NCBI GenBank assembly: GCA_020632665.1
Contig: JACKFC010000039.1
Coordinates: 1-36,912 of the forward strand
Source: Deltaproteobacteria bacterium
Lineage (GTDB): Bacteria > Myxococcota_A > UBA9042
DNA: 36,912 bases
Direction: 5' to 3'
Shown here: positions 1 to 8,453 of the stretch, one piece after another
Layout of the letters: each line of letters starts with the position of its first letter
How positions within the stretch are numbered: position 1 is the stretch's first letter
Made by a program: the position numbers and the translations under genes
Notes under the pieces: generated by a model
What the model saw: only the letters and a program-made list of their open reading frames with translations
The model's database searches: none
Told to the model about the DNA's origin: nothing

Positions 1-719
1 GCGGCGTCGTCGCGGAAGGCGACCAGGGCCTCCGCGGCCACCCGCCGGACCACCGGGCTACGATCCTGCAGTGCCGCCTGCAGCGCGACCGTGACGTCGG
101 GATCGCGCGTCTTCCGCATCCCGACGCCCAGCGCCCGCGCCGCGGCGGCGCGAAGGTGTTCGCTGCCCTGCTTCAAGTCCGTGACCGCAGCAGCGCAGGC
201 AGCGGCCAGCCCGGCGCGACAGCGGCCCAGGCGCGCTTCGGCGGCGAGCGCGTCGTCGGGCTCGGATTCCAAGCGCTGCAGCACGTCGCAGGCAGCGCCG
301 CAGCCCCGCGCCTCGGCGATCGCGGCCAGCCCGGCGGCGCAGGCGACGCGGACCGAGGGCATCGCCGTGGGGCGCCAAAGGTGCGCGTCGAGGCGCGTCA
401 CGACGGCGTCCTGCACGTCCGCTGGCAACGCCGCGAGGCGATCGACCAGCGTGGCGCGCGCGGCGGGCGCGTCGGTGGTCAGCAAGCCGAAGCAAGTGCC
501 GAGCACGCACGCCCCGCGGGCGAGCGGGTTGGCGCCGACGCCGCAGCCTCGATCGTCGTCGCAGACTTGACCGGTGCCCATCAGGACGGCGCGTTGGACG
601 TCTTCGAGGCGAGGAGGCGGCACGACGGCGCCCGCGGCTGCCGGGTCGCGACCGCAACCGGCGCTGACCGCGACGGCGAGGGCGAGCGCAGCGACGAGCA
701 GCGCGCGCGAAGGCGCCAC
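1..719 (-). CDS. HEAT-repeat lipoprotein, 3' end beyond the left edge
   Basis: The open frame runs from a GTG at 719 to the left edge, about 239 codons without a stop, so the protein is incomplete. A strong GGAGG lies 5 nt before the GTG, and the upstream gene stops 1 bp away, so translation is probably coupled. The N-terminus is a lipoprotein signal: a hydrophobic stretch ending in AVSAGC, so the mature protein would start at Cys22. A cysteine-containing segment follows (CDDDRGCGVG ... CVLGTC), typical of secreted delta-proteobacterial proteins. The rest is Ala/Arg/Leu-rich helical pairs ending in a clear HEAT-type unit (LQDRSPVVRRVAAEALVAF). HEAT solenoids are protein-binding scaffolds; the partner is unknown. 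With the next gene it forms a pair of envelope HEAT proteins. Confidence 0.8.
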   Translation of the reverse strand, partial: MAPSRALLVAALALAVAVSAGCGRDPAAAGAVVPPPRLEDVQRAVLMGTGQVCDDDRGCGVGANPLARGACVLGTCFGLLTTDAPAARATLVDRLAALPADVQDAVVTRLDAHLWRPTAMPSVRVACAAGLAAIAEARGCGAACDVLQRLESEPDDALAAEARLGRCRAGLAAACAAAVTDLKQGSEHLRAAAARALGVGMRKTRDPDVTVALQAALQDRSPVVRRVAAEALVAFRDDA

Positions 720-720
720 G

Positions 721-2610
721 CTAGCCTCCGAGGTAGGTCAGGGCCGCCGCGATGCGGACGCGCTGGTCGGCCTCGGAGAGGAAGCGCTCGAGCATCTGCG
801 TCGCCTCCTTGTCGCCCTTGAGCGAGCCGAGCAGCCGGATGGCCTCGATCCGGACGCGGGTCGAAGAGGAGAGCGCGAGCGCCTTGACGTCGGTCGCGAC
901 GCCCTTGCCCTCGAGGTCGAAGAGCCGCTTCATCACGCGGACGCGCAGGTCGTCCTCGTCGGTCGACGCGAGGACCTTGCGCAGCAGCGCAGCCTGCTTC
1001 TTCGGCAGCAGCGAGAGGGCCTCGAGCGCCTCTTCGCGCATCTCGATCCGCTTGCTGAAGAGCGCGAGCTCCAGATAGGAGTCGAAGGCGTCGCCGAACT
1101 CACGGGTCATCGCGATCAGCGTGCCGCGTGGCAGCCAGCCGAGCGAGCGCTCGAAGACGCTGACAGCGTTGGCCGGATCGGAGAGGATGAAGCCGCGGAC
1201 GGCCTCGACGCGGACCTCCTTGCTGCGATCGCGCAGGGCGTTCTGCAGGCCGGTGCGTGCGGATTTGTCGCCCGACTCGCCGAGCGCACGGACCACGCGG
1301 CGACGGATCTCGTCGTCCTTCTCGCGCGAGTAGAAGACCAGCGCCTCGTAGGCGGCTTTGTCCTTGATGCTGGTGAGCGCACGCAGGAATTCGACCCGGA
1401 TCTCGGGCCGCCGCTCGTCATCGAGGGCGTTGCGCAGCGGGCTCACCGAGATCGGCGAGGCGATCCAGGCGATGACGCGGGCGGCCGCGATGCGAACCTC
1501 GGGGATGCCGTCTTTGAGGTAGCGGTGCATCTCGGAGATGCGGCCTGCGCCGCCGATCCGGCCGAGGTAGTAGACGCCCACCGGACGCAGCTCGACGTCG
1601 GTGCCCGAGGCCATCTCTTCGGCCTGCTTGACCATCGAGCGGTCCCCCATATTGGCGAGGACTTCGTAGACCGCCAGCTTCAGCCGCGGCGAGGGCTCTC
1701 CCTCGAGCAGCGCCTTGACCGCGCCCGCGTGGTCCTTGCTGAGGATGGACTTGTAGATCTCGACCGCGGCGATCCGCTCGTCACCCTCGCGGCGGGCGGC
1801 GATGGCGAGGACGTCCTTGCCGACGGCGCGATCGCCGTGCTGTGCGCGCGCGAGGACCACGCGGTCGGCCAGCGCTTGATCGCCCTTGCCCGGCTTGAGC
1901 TTGGCCAGGAAGCTCACGTCGGCCCCCTTCGGCGCGCCCTCGGCGATTTCGCAGACGATGGCGATGACCTCGGCGTTCTTGCCCAATTTGTTGGCGACGG
2001 TCGTCACGTGGCGGCCGTGCAGGATCGACGAGAGCTGCTTCAGCGCACGGAGCCCCGCCGACTTGACCAATGGCGACTTGCTGCCGAGCGCGGCGACGAT
2101 GAAATCGCCGAGACGGGCGTGGCCACGGATCACCATCGCGTCGGCGACGGCGTCCTGACGCTCGAATTCCTTGTCGGCCAGGGTGTCGACCAGGAAGGCG
2201 ACGGCCTCCTTGTCCTTCAGGGTGTCGAGCGCCGGCAGGACCTCGCGCGGATCGAGCGTGGCGCGGCCGAGCGCTTCTGCGACGACGCGCTTCCAGGAAT
2301 TGTCGCGCAGGCGCATATAGGCGCGGGCGACGCCGGCGCGCACGACCCACTGCGGATCCTCTTCGCCATCCTTGAGGATGGTCTTGAGCTCCTTGTTCTT
2401 CTTGTCGAACGCGATGCCCTCGTAGGCCATCCCGCGGGCGTGGAAATCGGGCGACTTCATGCCTTCCCGGAGGATGTGCAACGCGTCGTCCTTGGGCTTG
2501 AGCTCAGCGGCCTTGCCGGCCTCCGCCGTGGAGACCAGGGGCGGCGCGAGCAGCATCGGCACCGCCAGGGCGAGGACAATCCGAAACTGCAGGGAATGGA
2601 CGTCGATCAT
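721..2610 (-). CDS. Exported HEAT-repeat protein
   Basis: This 629-residue protein begins with a Sec signal peptide (MIDVHSLQFRIVLALAVPML, then a cut after STAEA). Most of the rest is tandem HEAT/PBS-lyase-type helical repeats, with recurrent units such as RRVVRALGESGDKSARTGLQ, EVRVEAVRGFILSD and VRIEAIRLLGSLKGD. I chose the ATG at 2610 because a GGAGGAG sits 5 nt upstream and the signal peptide starts there. The frame stays open for 43 codons further upstream, but that stretch overlaps the preceding gene's 3' end and looks non-coding. No catalytic motif is visible. It is probably a periplasmic scaffold or adaptor, co-transcribed with the HEAT lipoprotein that starts 1 bp after its stop. The family is clear; the biological role is unknown. 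Confidence 0.88.
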   Translation of the reverse strand: MIDVHSLQFRIVLALAVPMLLAPPLVSTAEAGKAAELKPKDDALHILREGMKSPDFHARGMAYEGIAFDKKNKELKTILKDGEEDPQWVVRAGVARAYMRLRDNSWKRVVAEALGRATLDPREVLPALDTLKDKEAVAFLVDTLADKEFERQDAVADAMVIRGHARLGDFIVAALGSKSPLVKSAGLRALKQLSSILHGRHVTTVANKLGKNAEVIAIVCEIAEGAPKGADVSFLAKLKPGKGDQALADRVVLARAQHGDRAVGKDVLAIAARREGDERIAAVEIYKSILSKDHAGAVKALLEGEPSPRLKLAVYEVLANMGDRSMVKQAEEMASGTDVELRPVGVYYLGRIGGAGRISEMHRYLKDGIPEVRIAAARVIAWIASPISVSPLRNALDDERRPEIRVEFLRALTSIKDKAAYEALVFYSREKDDEIRRRVVRALGESGDKSARTGLQNALRDRSKEVRVEAVRGFILSDPANAVSVFERSLGWLPRGTLIAMTREFGDAFDSYLELALFSKRIEMREEALEALSLLPKKQAALLRKVLASTDEDDLRVRVMKRLFDLEGKGVATDVKALALSSSTRVRIEAIRLLGSLKGDKEATQMLERFLSEADQRVRIAAALTYLGG

Positions 2611-2652
2611 ATCGGCTCCTCCGGCGACCGCCGAGCGGGTCGCGGGGGCAGA

Positions 2653-2682
2653 AGCATCGGCCCGCCGCGGGGATGTCGTCAA
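2653..2682 (-). promoter_or_regulatory. Candidate sigma-70-type promoter of the HEAT operon
   Basis: Reading the minus strand, TTGACG (2682-2677) is followed after 18 bp by GATGCT (2658-2653). It lies in the 91-bp gap before the ATG at 2610. The -10 shares A at position 2 and CT at its end with other candidates in this window (24329, 21990, 31216). No expression data; based on pattern only. Confidence 0.45.
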
Positions 2683-2701
2683 CTGCGGCGACGCCGAGGC
2701 G

Positions 2702-3751
2702 TCAGGCAGAAGCCGCACCCTGGCTACGGGCGAGCGCACGCAATGATTCGAGTTGCTCGGTCTGCACCAGGCGCGCTGCGTTGCTGCCGAGGAAGGCGCG
2801 GGCGCGTGCCGGCTCGCCCAGCGCGAGGATGGCCACGGCCCGGACCTGCGCCATCTCCGGTGCGTTGCCGTCGCGTTCGGCGTAGCGGATGGCGTCGCTC
2901 CACTGCGCCTGCCGCGCCGCGGTCAGGGCGAGGATGCTCCACACCTGCTTCATTTCCTCGGTCGAGAGGAACGGCTCGCTGCGGGCCTGGTGGCAGGCGC
3001 GCGCCGCGCCGTCGAAGTCGCCGTTGGCATAGGCCTCGCGGGCGCGCAGCAGCAGCTCGCGCACACGGCCGTGCTTGACCCGATCGTGGTCGGGCTGCGG
3101 CGCGCCGAGCGCCTTCAGCGCGCGCCAATTCTCGAAGGCCGCCATGCCGAGCACGAAGGTGACCAGCAGGTTGCGGGTCGAGAGCCCCCACACCGCGCCG
3201 GCACCGCCGATCACGATGCCGAGCCAGAACGCGATCCGCTCGGCGCGGTCGCCGCGACGAAAGATCCGGCGCAGCAGCAACAGCGTCAACGTGCCACCAT
3301 CGAGCGGCAGCACCGGCAGCAGGTTGTAGAGTCCCCAGACGACGTTGATCGCCATCCCGAGCCAGACGATCTGCGCCAGCATCCCCTCGGCGAGGTCCTG
3401 CGCGGCCCACAGCAGCCCGGCGAGGGCGAAGTTGGCCGCCGGCCCGGCGGAGGTGATGAAGAAGACCTGCAAGTCGCCGCGCGCGGGAGCGTGCATGGTC
3501 ACACCGCCCATGCCGTTGAGCTCGACCCGCGGCGCGAGGCCGTAGCGCGCCGAGACCAAGGCGTGCCCCATCTCGTGCATCAGCACCGAGAAGATCGCGA
3601 TCAAGATGGCACCGACGCCGAGCGCGACGCTGTGCTGAAGCTGGTTGTAGAAGATGAAGCCCATCAGCAGCACGTGCCACATCGAGACGGTGACGGGGAT
3701 GCCGGCGATGGTGAAGTGCGGGCGAGAGGGCCCGCCGGGCTGCGCGTACAC
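2702..3751 (-). CDS. M50 (site-2 protease family) membrane zinc metalloprotease with TPR-like tail
   Basis: A multi-pass membrane protein with both M50 signatures. The zinc-binding HEMGH (about residues 59-63) lies in a membrane helix, and the downstream LLPVLPLDGG (Asp about 151) supplies the third ligand. The C-terminal 120 residues are soluble, helical and TPR-like (RELLLRAREAYANGDFDGAA ... ARQAQWSDAIRYAERDG). The family cuts transmembrane helices of substrates such as anti-sigma factors; no substrate candidate lies beside it. It resembles the compact SpoIVFB/Rip3-like group and shows no PDZ domain. The GTG at 3751 is preferred because GGAG precedes it by 5 nt; a TTG at 3796 would add 15 residues. 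It lies 91 bp upstream of the HEAT operon on the same strand. Confidence 0.85.
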   Translation of the reverse strand: MYAQPGGPSRPHFTIAGIPVTVSMWHVLLMGFIFYNQLQHSVALGVGAILIAIFSVLMHEMGHALVSARYGLAPRVELNGMGGVTMHAPARGDLQVFFITSAGPAANFALAGLLWAAQDLAEGMLAQIVWLGMAINVVWGLYNLLPVLPLDGGTLTLLLLRRIFRRGDRAERIAFWLGIVIGGAGAVWGLSTRNLLVTFVLGMAAFENWRALKALGAPQPDHDRVKHGRVRELLLRAREAYANGDFDGAARACHQARSEPFLSTEEMKQVWSILALTAARQAQWSDAIRYAERDGNAPEMAQVRAVAILALGEPARARAFLGSNAARLVQTEQLESLRALARSQGAASA

Positions 3752-3840
3752 GGCGACTCCGGGGCGCGGGCGTCGAAGCACGCCTCGCTGGGCCAATGTA
3801 AGAGGCGCGCCGTCCCTGGCAAGGGGTCGCGCCGGCGCCC

Positions 3841-6381
3841 CTACTCCTCGATCGGACCGCGGCCGATCTTGCGTCGCGCCGCGCCGAGGAGGTGGCGGTT
3901 GACATCGTACCAGCCAGCGCCGCTGCGCCGCAGGTCGGACCCGCGGGCCGGGCGACCGCCGGAATCCGGCGCGCGCTCCTGGGCCGGCGGCGGCACCGGC
4001 GGCGCGGCATCGGGCTGCGTGGGCGCGGGCGTGGCGTCGTCCGGCGGCGTGGCGTCTGCCGGCGCGAATTCGGGCTCGGCCGGACCAGCGTCGGCGCCGA
4101 GGCTCGGACGGAAGTTGCGCAGATTGTCGAAATTGGGCCGGAACACCGGCAGCCGCGAGGGCAGCACGGGCAGAACCGCGGACGCGCCCCCCTGCCGCTC
4201 GGCCTCGTCGGCAGAGGGCTCCTCGCCGATGCGGGGCTTGCTCGGCGAGTTCTGCTCGCGATCCGGCCGCGGCGGCGCGAGGCGGCGACGACGACGCTTG
4301 GCCGGCAGGCCTTTGGCCGGCGCTTCGTCCTCGCTCTCGGGCTCGGCGTCGCCGTCACTCAAGCGAACCAAGTCGAGGAAGGTATCGAGCGTGCCGCGGA
4401 CCGTGCTGCGCGGGGCGAAGCCGAGGCGCTCGAGGAACCATTGCTCGGCCCGCTGCCGTGCGGCTTGGCGCGCCAATTCCTCGGGGGTCGGCGGCGGCCA
4501 ACGCGCCGGAGCGGGGTTGCGGTACACCTGCCAATGGTCGCGGTGGTAGACCTTGTGCCAGGTCTTGAGGTGGCGCTCCCACGAGCCGGGCCGCTCGTCC
4601 AAATCCCGGTAGACGACGATATAATCGTAGTATTTACCGTGGATATCCATGCCGAAGGTGGTGTGGTCGAACCACGTCGGCGCGGGCATCGACGCTTCTT
4701 GCCGGGTGATGATCGGCTTGCTCGAGCTGTCGGCGAACGAATAGGGCACGTAGCCGCCCTGGAAGACCGCGTAGTATTCGCCGATATTGCTGAAGATCTT
4801 CTCGCGCAACCAGCGGCTCTCCCGCTTCATCCGCAGGGTCAGCACGCTGCGGCCGGGCGGGATCGTGCCCATCGCCTCGCGGATCGAGCCGTATTCGGTG
4901 CGGACCAACAAGAAGGTGCCAGCGGTGTGGATCGGCACCATCACCGCGACGATCGCCATCAGCGCCGTGCCGAGCCAAACCCGCAGCCGGACGTGCTTCG
5001 GCGGCAGCACCGGGCAGACCGGCAGCGCCACGACGGCGAGCACGCCGAGGACCTCGATCAGCCGGAAATTCACGCCGTAGAGGTAGATCGGCCGCGCCAG
5101 GTGCTGCGGCAAGGCGAAGTACGCGATGGTCATCAGCGCCAGGACCCAGCCGATATACGACGTGCCGTGGACGCGGGCGCGGGTGCCGCGGGTGCCGACG
5201 TAGACCCGACCATGCTCGGCGAAATCCAGGACCTTGCCGACCAAATCGTCACCGTGCGGATGCAGCGCGGCGTCCATCTCGTTCGCCGCCTGCGCTGGCG
5301 AGAGCAGGACGCGGTGGCGCTTGACCGCACCCATCAGCCAGAGCGCCATGCCGGCGAGCCAGAGGAACGAGGCGAGTTCACCCTGCCGACGGATGAAGAG
5401 GTCGGCGAAGCTGTCGACGTGCTCGGCGTGGGCGGAGAAGTTGTCGAACATCCGCCCGAGCAGCTGCTCGAGGTTGTCCATCGGGCCGAGGTGCTGGCCG
5501 GAATAGAGCCGCGAGAGGCGCTGGGCGAGGCTGGAGCCGGCGACGGCCACCTGATCGGGCGTGCGGGCGTCCTTGGCCAGGACGAAATAGCTCAGGAACC
5601 ACGGCAACAGGACCAGCACCGAGGGCAGCACCAGGCCGACCTCGCGAACCATCCAGACCACGCCGCGGAGGCGTTGGTTGCGGGCGCCGAAGACCAGCGC
5701 CAGCGTCGGCAACAAGGCCAGCGTCACGGCCCAGAGCAGATAGTGCGTGAGCGCCAGGAAGACGCCGAGCGACGCGACCACCGCCGCACCGCGCCACTCC
5801 GGCCGTCGCAAGAAGCGGACGTGCGCCGCCAACAGCCAGAGGAAGACCGGGATGCTCATGAGGTAGTTGAAGAACCCCATGAAGAAGTCGCTGTTCAGCA
5901 TCCACGGGAAGACGCCGAGGACCAGCCAACGGTTGTGATCGAGCGCCCGGAGCAGCGAAGACGAAGCGAGCGGCAGCGCGACCAGGCAGAGCGAGAGGAC
6001 GACGCGGTTCGCCGTCTCGACGTCCATCAGGAACATCAGCCAGTCCACCGCTTTGTAGTACGTCAGGTAGGGGACGATCGCGTGGACTTCGGCGTAATGC
6101 TGCTGAAAGACAGATTCCGTCGCGTATTCGTGGATGATCCGCATCAGGTGCTGGTGACTGGCGGCGTCGAGCAGCGGCAAGACGTCGGTCACCCACACCG
6201 GCGCGATGCCGAGCAGCGTGAGCGCGATGAAGACGGTCGAATAGACGAGATCGAAGCGGCCACGGGCGTCCTGATGCGCCGGCGCGACGAAGCTCTGTGG
6301 CGCCTGTTGCGCCTCGCTGGCTTGCTGCTCCTGCACGACTGCTCGGTCCCTCCGCATCCGGGTTTCGGGGGGCGGGACCAT
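3841..6381 (-). CDS. Large polytopic membrane protein with long disordered C-terminal tail (possibly GT-C-like)
   Basis: An 846-residue protein. After about 45 polar residues there is a first membrane helix (VYSTVFIALTLLGIAPVWV), a loop containing DVLPLLDAASHQHLMRIIHE, then roughly ten more membrane helices to about residue 500. A soluble part follows, with SFADSSSKPI and YDYIVVYRDLDE. The last 185 residues are low-complexity: acidic, then KRRRRR, then Pro/Ala/Asp-rich. An early Asp/His-containing extracytoplasmic loop between helices 1 and 2 is the layout of GT-C glycosyltransferases, but I cannot confirm the family. The first ATG of the frame is used; no clear ribosome-binding site is visible, and ATG 6357 is an alternative. 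It diverges from nadB across about 73 bp. Confidence 0.75.
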   Translation of the reverse strand: MVPPPETRMRRDRAVVQEQQASEAQQAPQSFVAPAHQDARGRFDLVYSTVFIALTLLGIAPVWVTDVLPLLDAASHQHLMRIIHEYATESVFQQHYAEVHAIVPYLTYYKAVDWLMFLMDVETANRVVLSLCLVALPLASSSLLRALDHNRWLVLGVFPWMLNSDFFMGFFNYLMSIPVFLWLLAAHVRFLRRPEWRGAAVVASLGVFLALTHYLLWAVTLALLPTLALVFGARNQRLRGVVWMVREVGLVLPSVLVLLPWFLSYFVLAKDARTPDQVAVAGSSLAQRLSRLYSGQHLGPMDNLEQLLGRMFDNFSAHAEHVDSFADLFIRRQGELASFLWLAGMALWLMGAVKRHRVLLSPAQAANEMDAALHPHGDDLVGKVLDFAEHGRVYVGTRGTRARVHGTSYIGWVLALMTIAYFALPQHLARPIYLYGVNFRLIEVLGVLAVVALPVCPVLPPKHVRLRVWLGTALMAIVAVMVPIHTAGTFLLVRTEYGSIREAMGTIPPGRSVLTLRMKRESRWLREKIFSNIGEYYAVFQGGYVPYSFADSSSKPIITRQEASMPAPTWFDHTTFGMDIHGKYYDYIVVYRDLDERPGSWERHLKTWHKVYHRDHWQVYRNPAPARWPPPTPEELARQAARQRAEQWFLERLGFAPRSTVRGTLDTFLDLVRLSDGDAEPESEDEAPAKGLPAKRRRRRLAPPRPDREQNSPSKPRIGEEPSADEAERQGGASAVLPVLPSRLPVFRPNFDNLRNFRPSLGADAGPAEPEFAPADATPPDDATPAPTQPDAAPPVPPPAQERAPDSGGRPARGSDLRRSGAGWYDVNRHLLGAARRKIGRGPIEE

Positions 6382-6454
6382 ACGCCAAGACGACGAGCCG
6401 TGCTAGCTTGGCGCGTTGTCGGCGCGGCGTGGCGTTCCGCGGCCTGGAGGATCG

Positions 6455-8089
6455 ATGCATCGACCCGAAGATCGCTTCGACGTGGTCATCGTCGGAGGCG
6501 GCATCGCGGGGTTCTCCCTCGCGTTGGATCTGGCCGAGCAGGTGCGCGTCTGCGTGCTCGCGAAGGGCGCCGACGGCGACACCAACACGCGCTGGGCACA
6601 AGGCGGGATCGCGGCGGTCCTGGGCGACGACGACAGCTTCGACGCCCACGTCGAGGATACCCTCGTCGCCGGCGCCGGGCTGTGCCGCGAAGAGGAGGTC
6701 CGCCGCATCGTCGAGGCCGGGCCTGCGGCCATCGCCGAGCTCTTGGCGCGCGGTGTCTCGCTCGACAAGGCCGACGACGGCGGGCTGCAGCTGACCCGCG
6801 AAGGCGGCCACAGCGCGCGACGAATCGCCCACGCCCACGACCACACCGGCCTCGCCATCCAAGACGCGCTCGGCCAGCGGGTGCGCGAGCACGGCAATAT
6901 CGAGCTGCGCGAGCATCACCTCGCGGTCGACCTGATCACCCGGGCCAAGGTCGCGCGCGGCCGCGGCGTCGGTCAGCCCGGCGGCCGCGACGACCGGGTG
7001 CTCGGCGTCTACGCCCTCGACGTCGCCGCTGCTGAGGTCCACGCCATCGCCGCGCCTGTCGTGGTGCTGGCGACCGGTGGCGCCGGCCGCTGCTACCTCT
7101 ATACGAGCAACCCAGGCGGCGCGACCGGCGACGGCGTGGCGATGGCCTACCGGGCCGGTGCGCGCGTGGCGAATATGGAGTTCTTCCAGTTCCACCCGAC
7201 CGCGCTCTACCACCCCGAGCGGAAGAACTTCCTGGTCAGCGAGGCGCTGCGCGGCGAGGGCGGCATCTTGCGGACCGCCGATGGCGACGCCTTCATGGCG
7301 CGCTACCACCCGCTGCAGGATCTGGCGCCGCGCGATATCGTCGCCCGCGCGATCGACCGCGAGTTGAAGACCCGCGGCGACGCGTCGGTCTACCTCGACA
7401 TGACGCACCTGCCGCCGGACTTCCTGGTCGAGCGCTTCCCGACCATCCACCGCGCCTGCATGGAGGTCGAGATCGACATGCGGCGGCAGCCGATCCCGGT
7501 CGTTCCCGCGGCGCACTATATGTGCGGCGGGGTGCAGGTCGACGCCGACTGCCGGACCACGATCTCGGGGCTGTTGGCGATCGGCGAGGTCAGCTGCAGC
7601 GGCTTGCACGGCGCCAACCGCTTGGCCAGCAACTCGCTGCTCGAGGCCGCGGTCCAGGCCCGTCGGGCTGCCGCGACGGCGACCGCCTTGCTCGAGCAGG
7701 GCGCACGCGCGCCGCACCTCGACGTGCCGTCTTGGGACGTCGGCGAGGCCAGCTCACCCGACGAGCGCGTGCTGATGAACCAAGCCTGGGACGAGATCCG
7801 CCGGCTGATGTGGAACTACGTCGGCATCGTGCGCAGCAACCGCCGGCTGATCCGGGCCAAACGCCGGCTGGAGCTGATCTACGGTGAAGTCCGCGAGGAA
7901 TATTGGCGCTTCTTCGTCTCGCCGGAGACCGTCGAGCTGCGCAACCTCGCGACGGTGGCGCAGCTGATCGTCGACTCGGCGCTGATCCGGCAGGAGTCGC
8001 GCGGGCTGCACTTCAGCCTCGACTATCCCGATACCGACGACGACAACTGGCGGCACGACACCGTCTTGCGGCGGCCGCTCTCGGATTGA
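6455..8089 (+). CDS. nadB: L-aspartate oxidase
   Basis: This flavoenzyme oxidises L-aspartate to iminoaspartate, the first step of de novo NAD synthesis. The 544 residues match the usual family length. Visible signatures are the FAD-binding VVIVGGGIAGFSLALDLAE near the N-terminus, NTRWAQGGIAAVLGDD, EGGHSARRIAHAHDHTG, FQFHPTALYHPE, SEALRGEGGILR, AAHYMCGGVQVD and GLHGANRLASNSLLE. The C-terminal helical domain of the succinate dehydrogenase/fumarate reductase flavoprotein fold is complete. The ATG at 6455 is supported by GGAGG 4 nt upstream and by homology starting at once; a TTG 39 bp upstream is unlikely. nadA and nadC are not in the window. The gene ends 4 bp from the convergent cutA stop. 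Confidence 0.95.
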   Translation: MHRPEDRFDVVIVGGGIAGFSLALDLAEQVRVCVLAKGADGDTNTRWAQGGIAAVLGDDDSFDAHVEDTLVAGAGLCREEEVRRIVEAGPAAIAELLARGVSLDKADDGGLQLTREGGHSARRIAHAHDHTGLAIQDALGQRVREHGNIELREHHLAVDLITRAKVARGRGVGQPGGRDDRVLGVYALDVAAAEVHAIAAPVVVLATGGAGRCYLYTSNPGGATGDGVAMAYRAGARVANMEFFQFHPTALYHPERKNFLVSEALRGEGGILRTADGDAFMARYHPLQDLAPRDIVARAIDRELKTRGDASVYLDMTHLPPDFLVERFPTIHRACMEVEIDMRRQPIPVVPAAHYMCGGVQVDADCRTTISGLLAIGEVSCSGLHGANRLASNSLLEAAVQARRAAATATALLEQGARAPHLDVPSWDVGEASSPDERVLMNQAWDEIRRLMWNYVGIVRSNRRLIRAKRRLELIYGEVREEYWRFFVSPETVELRNLATVAQLIVDSALIRQESRGLHFSLDYPDTDDDNWRHDTVLRRPLSD

Positions 8090-8093
8090 CGCG

Positions 8094-8453
8094 CTAGCGC
8101 GCGACGCGCGTCTCGGCGACGGCCCAGGCGGCATAGGGCGCAGCGGCTGCGGCGATCGGCAGGACCAAGATCTCCGGCACGGTATAGGGGTGCTCGGCGG
8201 CCAAGAGCGCCGCGGCGGCCTCGACGCGGTCGGCCGGCGTCTTGCACAGCAGCAGGCTCTCGTCGTCGCGCTGCACCACGCCATCCCAATGGTAGCGCGA
8301 GACCATCTGCGGCAAGACGCTGACGCAGGCGCAGACCCGCGCCTGCACCAAGACCCTGGCCAAGCGGTCGGCGCTGGCGGCCGGGCAGCTCGAGAGCAGC
8401 AGGCGCAGCTCGGTGGGCGTCTCGAGCGCGGCGGGGTCGTTCACCTGGCTCAT
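8094..8453 (-). CDS. cutA: CutA-like divalent-cation tolerance protein
   Basis: A 119-residue CutA1-family protein. The typical pattern is present: an opening strand (LRLLLSSCPA), a helix with RLARVLVQARVCACVSVLP, the W of YHWDGVVQRDDESLLLCKT, and HPYTVPEILVLPI followed by the closing YAAWAVAETR. CutA proteins form very stable ferredoxin-like trimers and were linked genetically to copper tolerance in E. coli; their real role is still unsettled. The start ATG overlaps the stop of the upstream isomerase gene by 4 bp (ATGA), so the two are translated together. The two stretches between conserved blocks are somewhat shorter than usual but nothing essential appears lost. Confidence 0.9.
   Translation of the reverse strand: MSQVNDPAALETPTELRLLLSSCPAASADRLARVLVQARVCACVSVLPQMVSRYHWDGVVQRDDESLLLCKTPADRVEAAAALLAAEHPYTVPEILVLPIAAAAAPYAAWAVAETRVAR

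Noticed and set aside
721..2739. Longer start (2739) for the exported HEAT protein.
   Set aside because: The additional 43 residues overlap the 3' end of the M50 gene and precede a good signal peptide with a strong ribosome-binding site at 2610.
574..3078. Long open frame on the plus strand opposite the HEAT genes; similar long antisense frames at 3892-7035 and 28659-30890.
   Set aside because: In very G+C-rich DNA, stop codons are rare opposite real genes. These frames have Arg/Ala/Gly-biased translations, no domain and no ribosome-binding site, while the other strand has clear domains.
8091..8100. GCGCTAGCGC palindrome between the convergent nadB and cutA ends, as a terminator.
   Set aside because: Only 10 bp with no loop and no T-run on either strand; such palindromes are frequent in this base composition.
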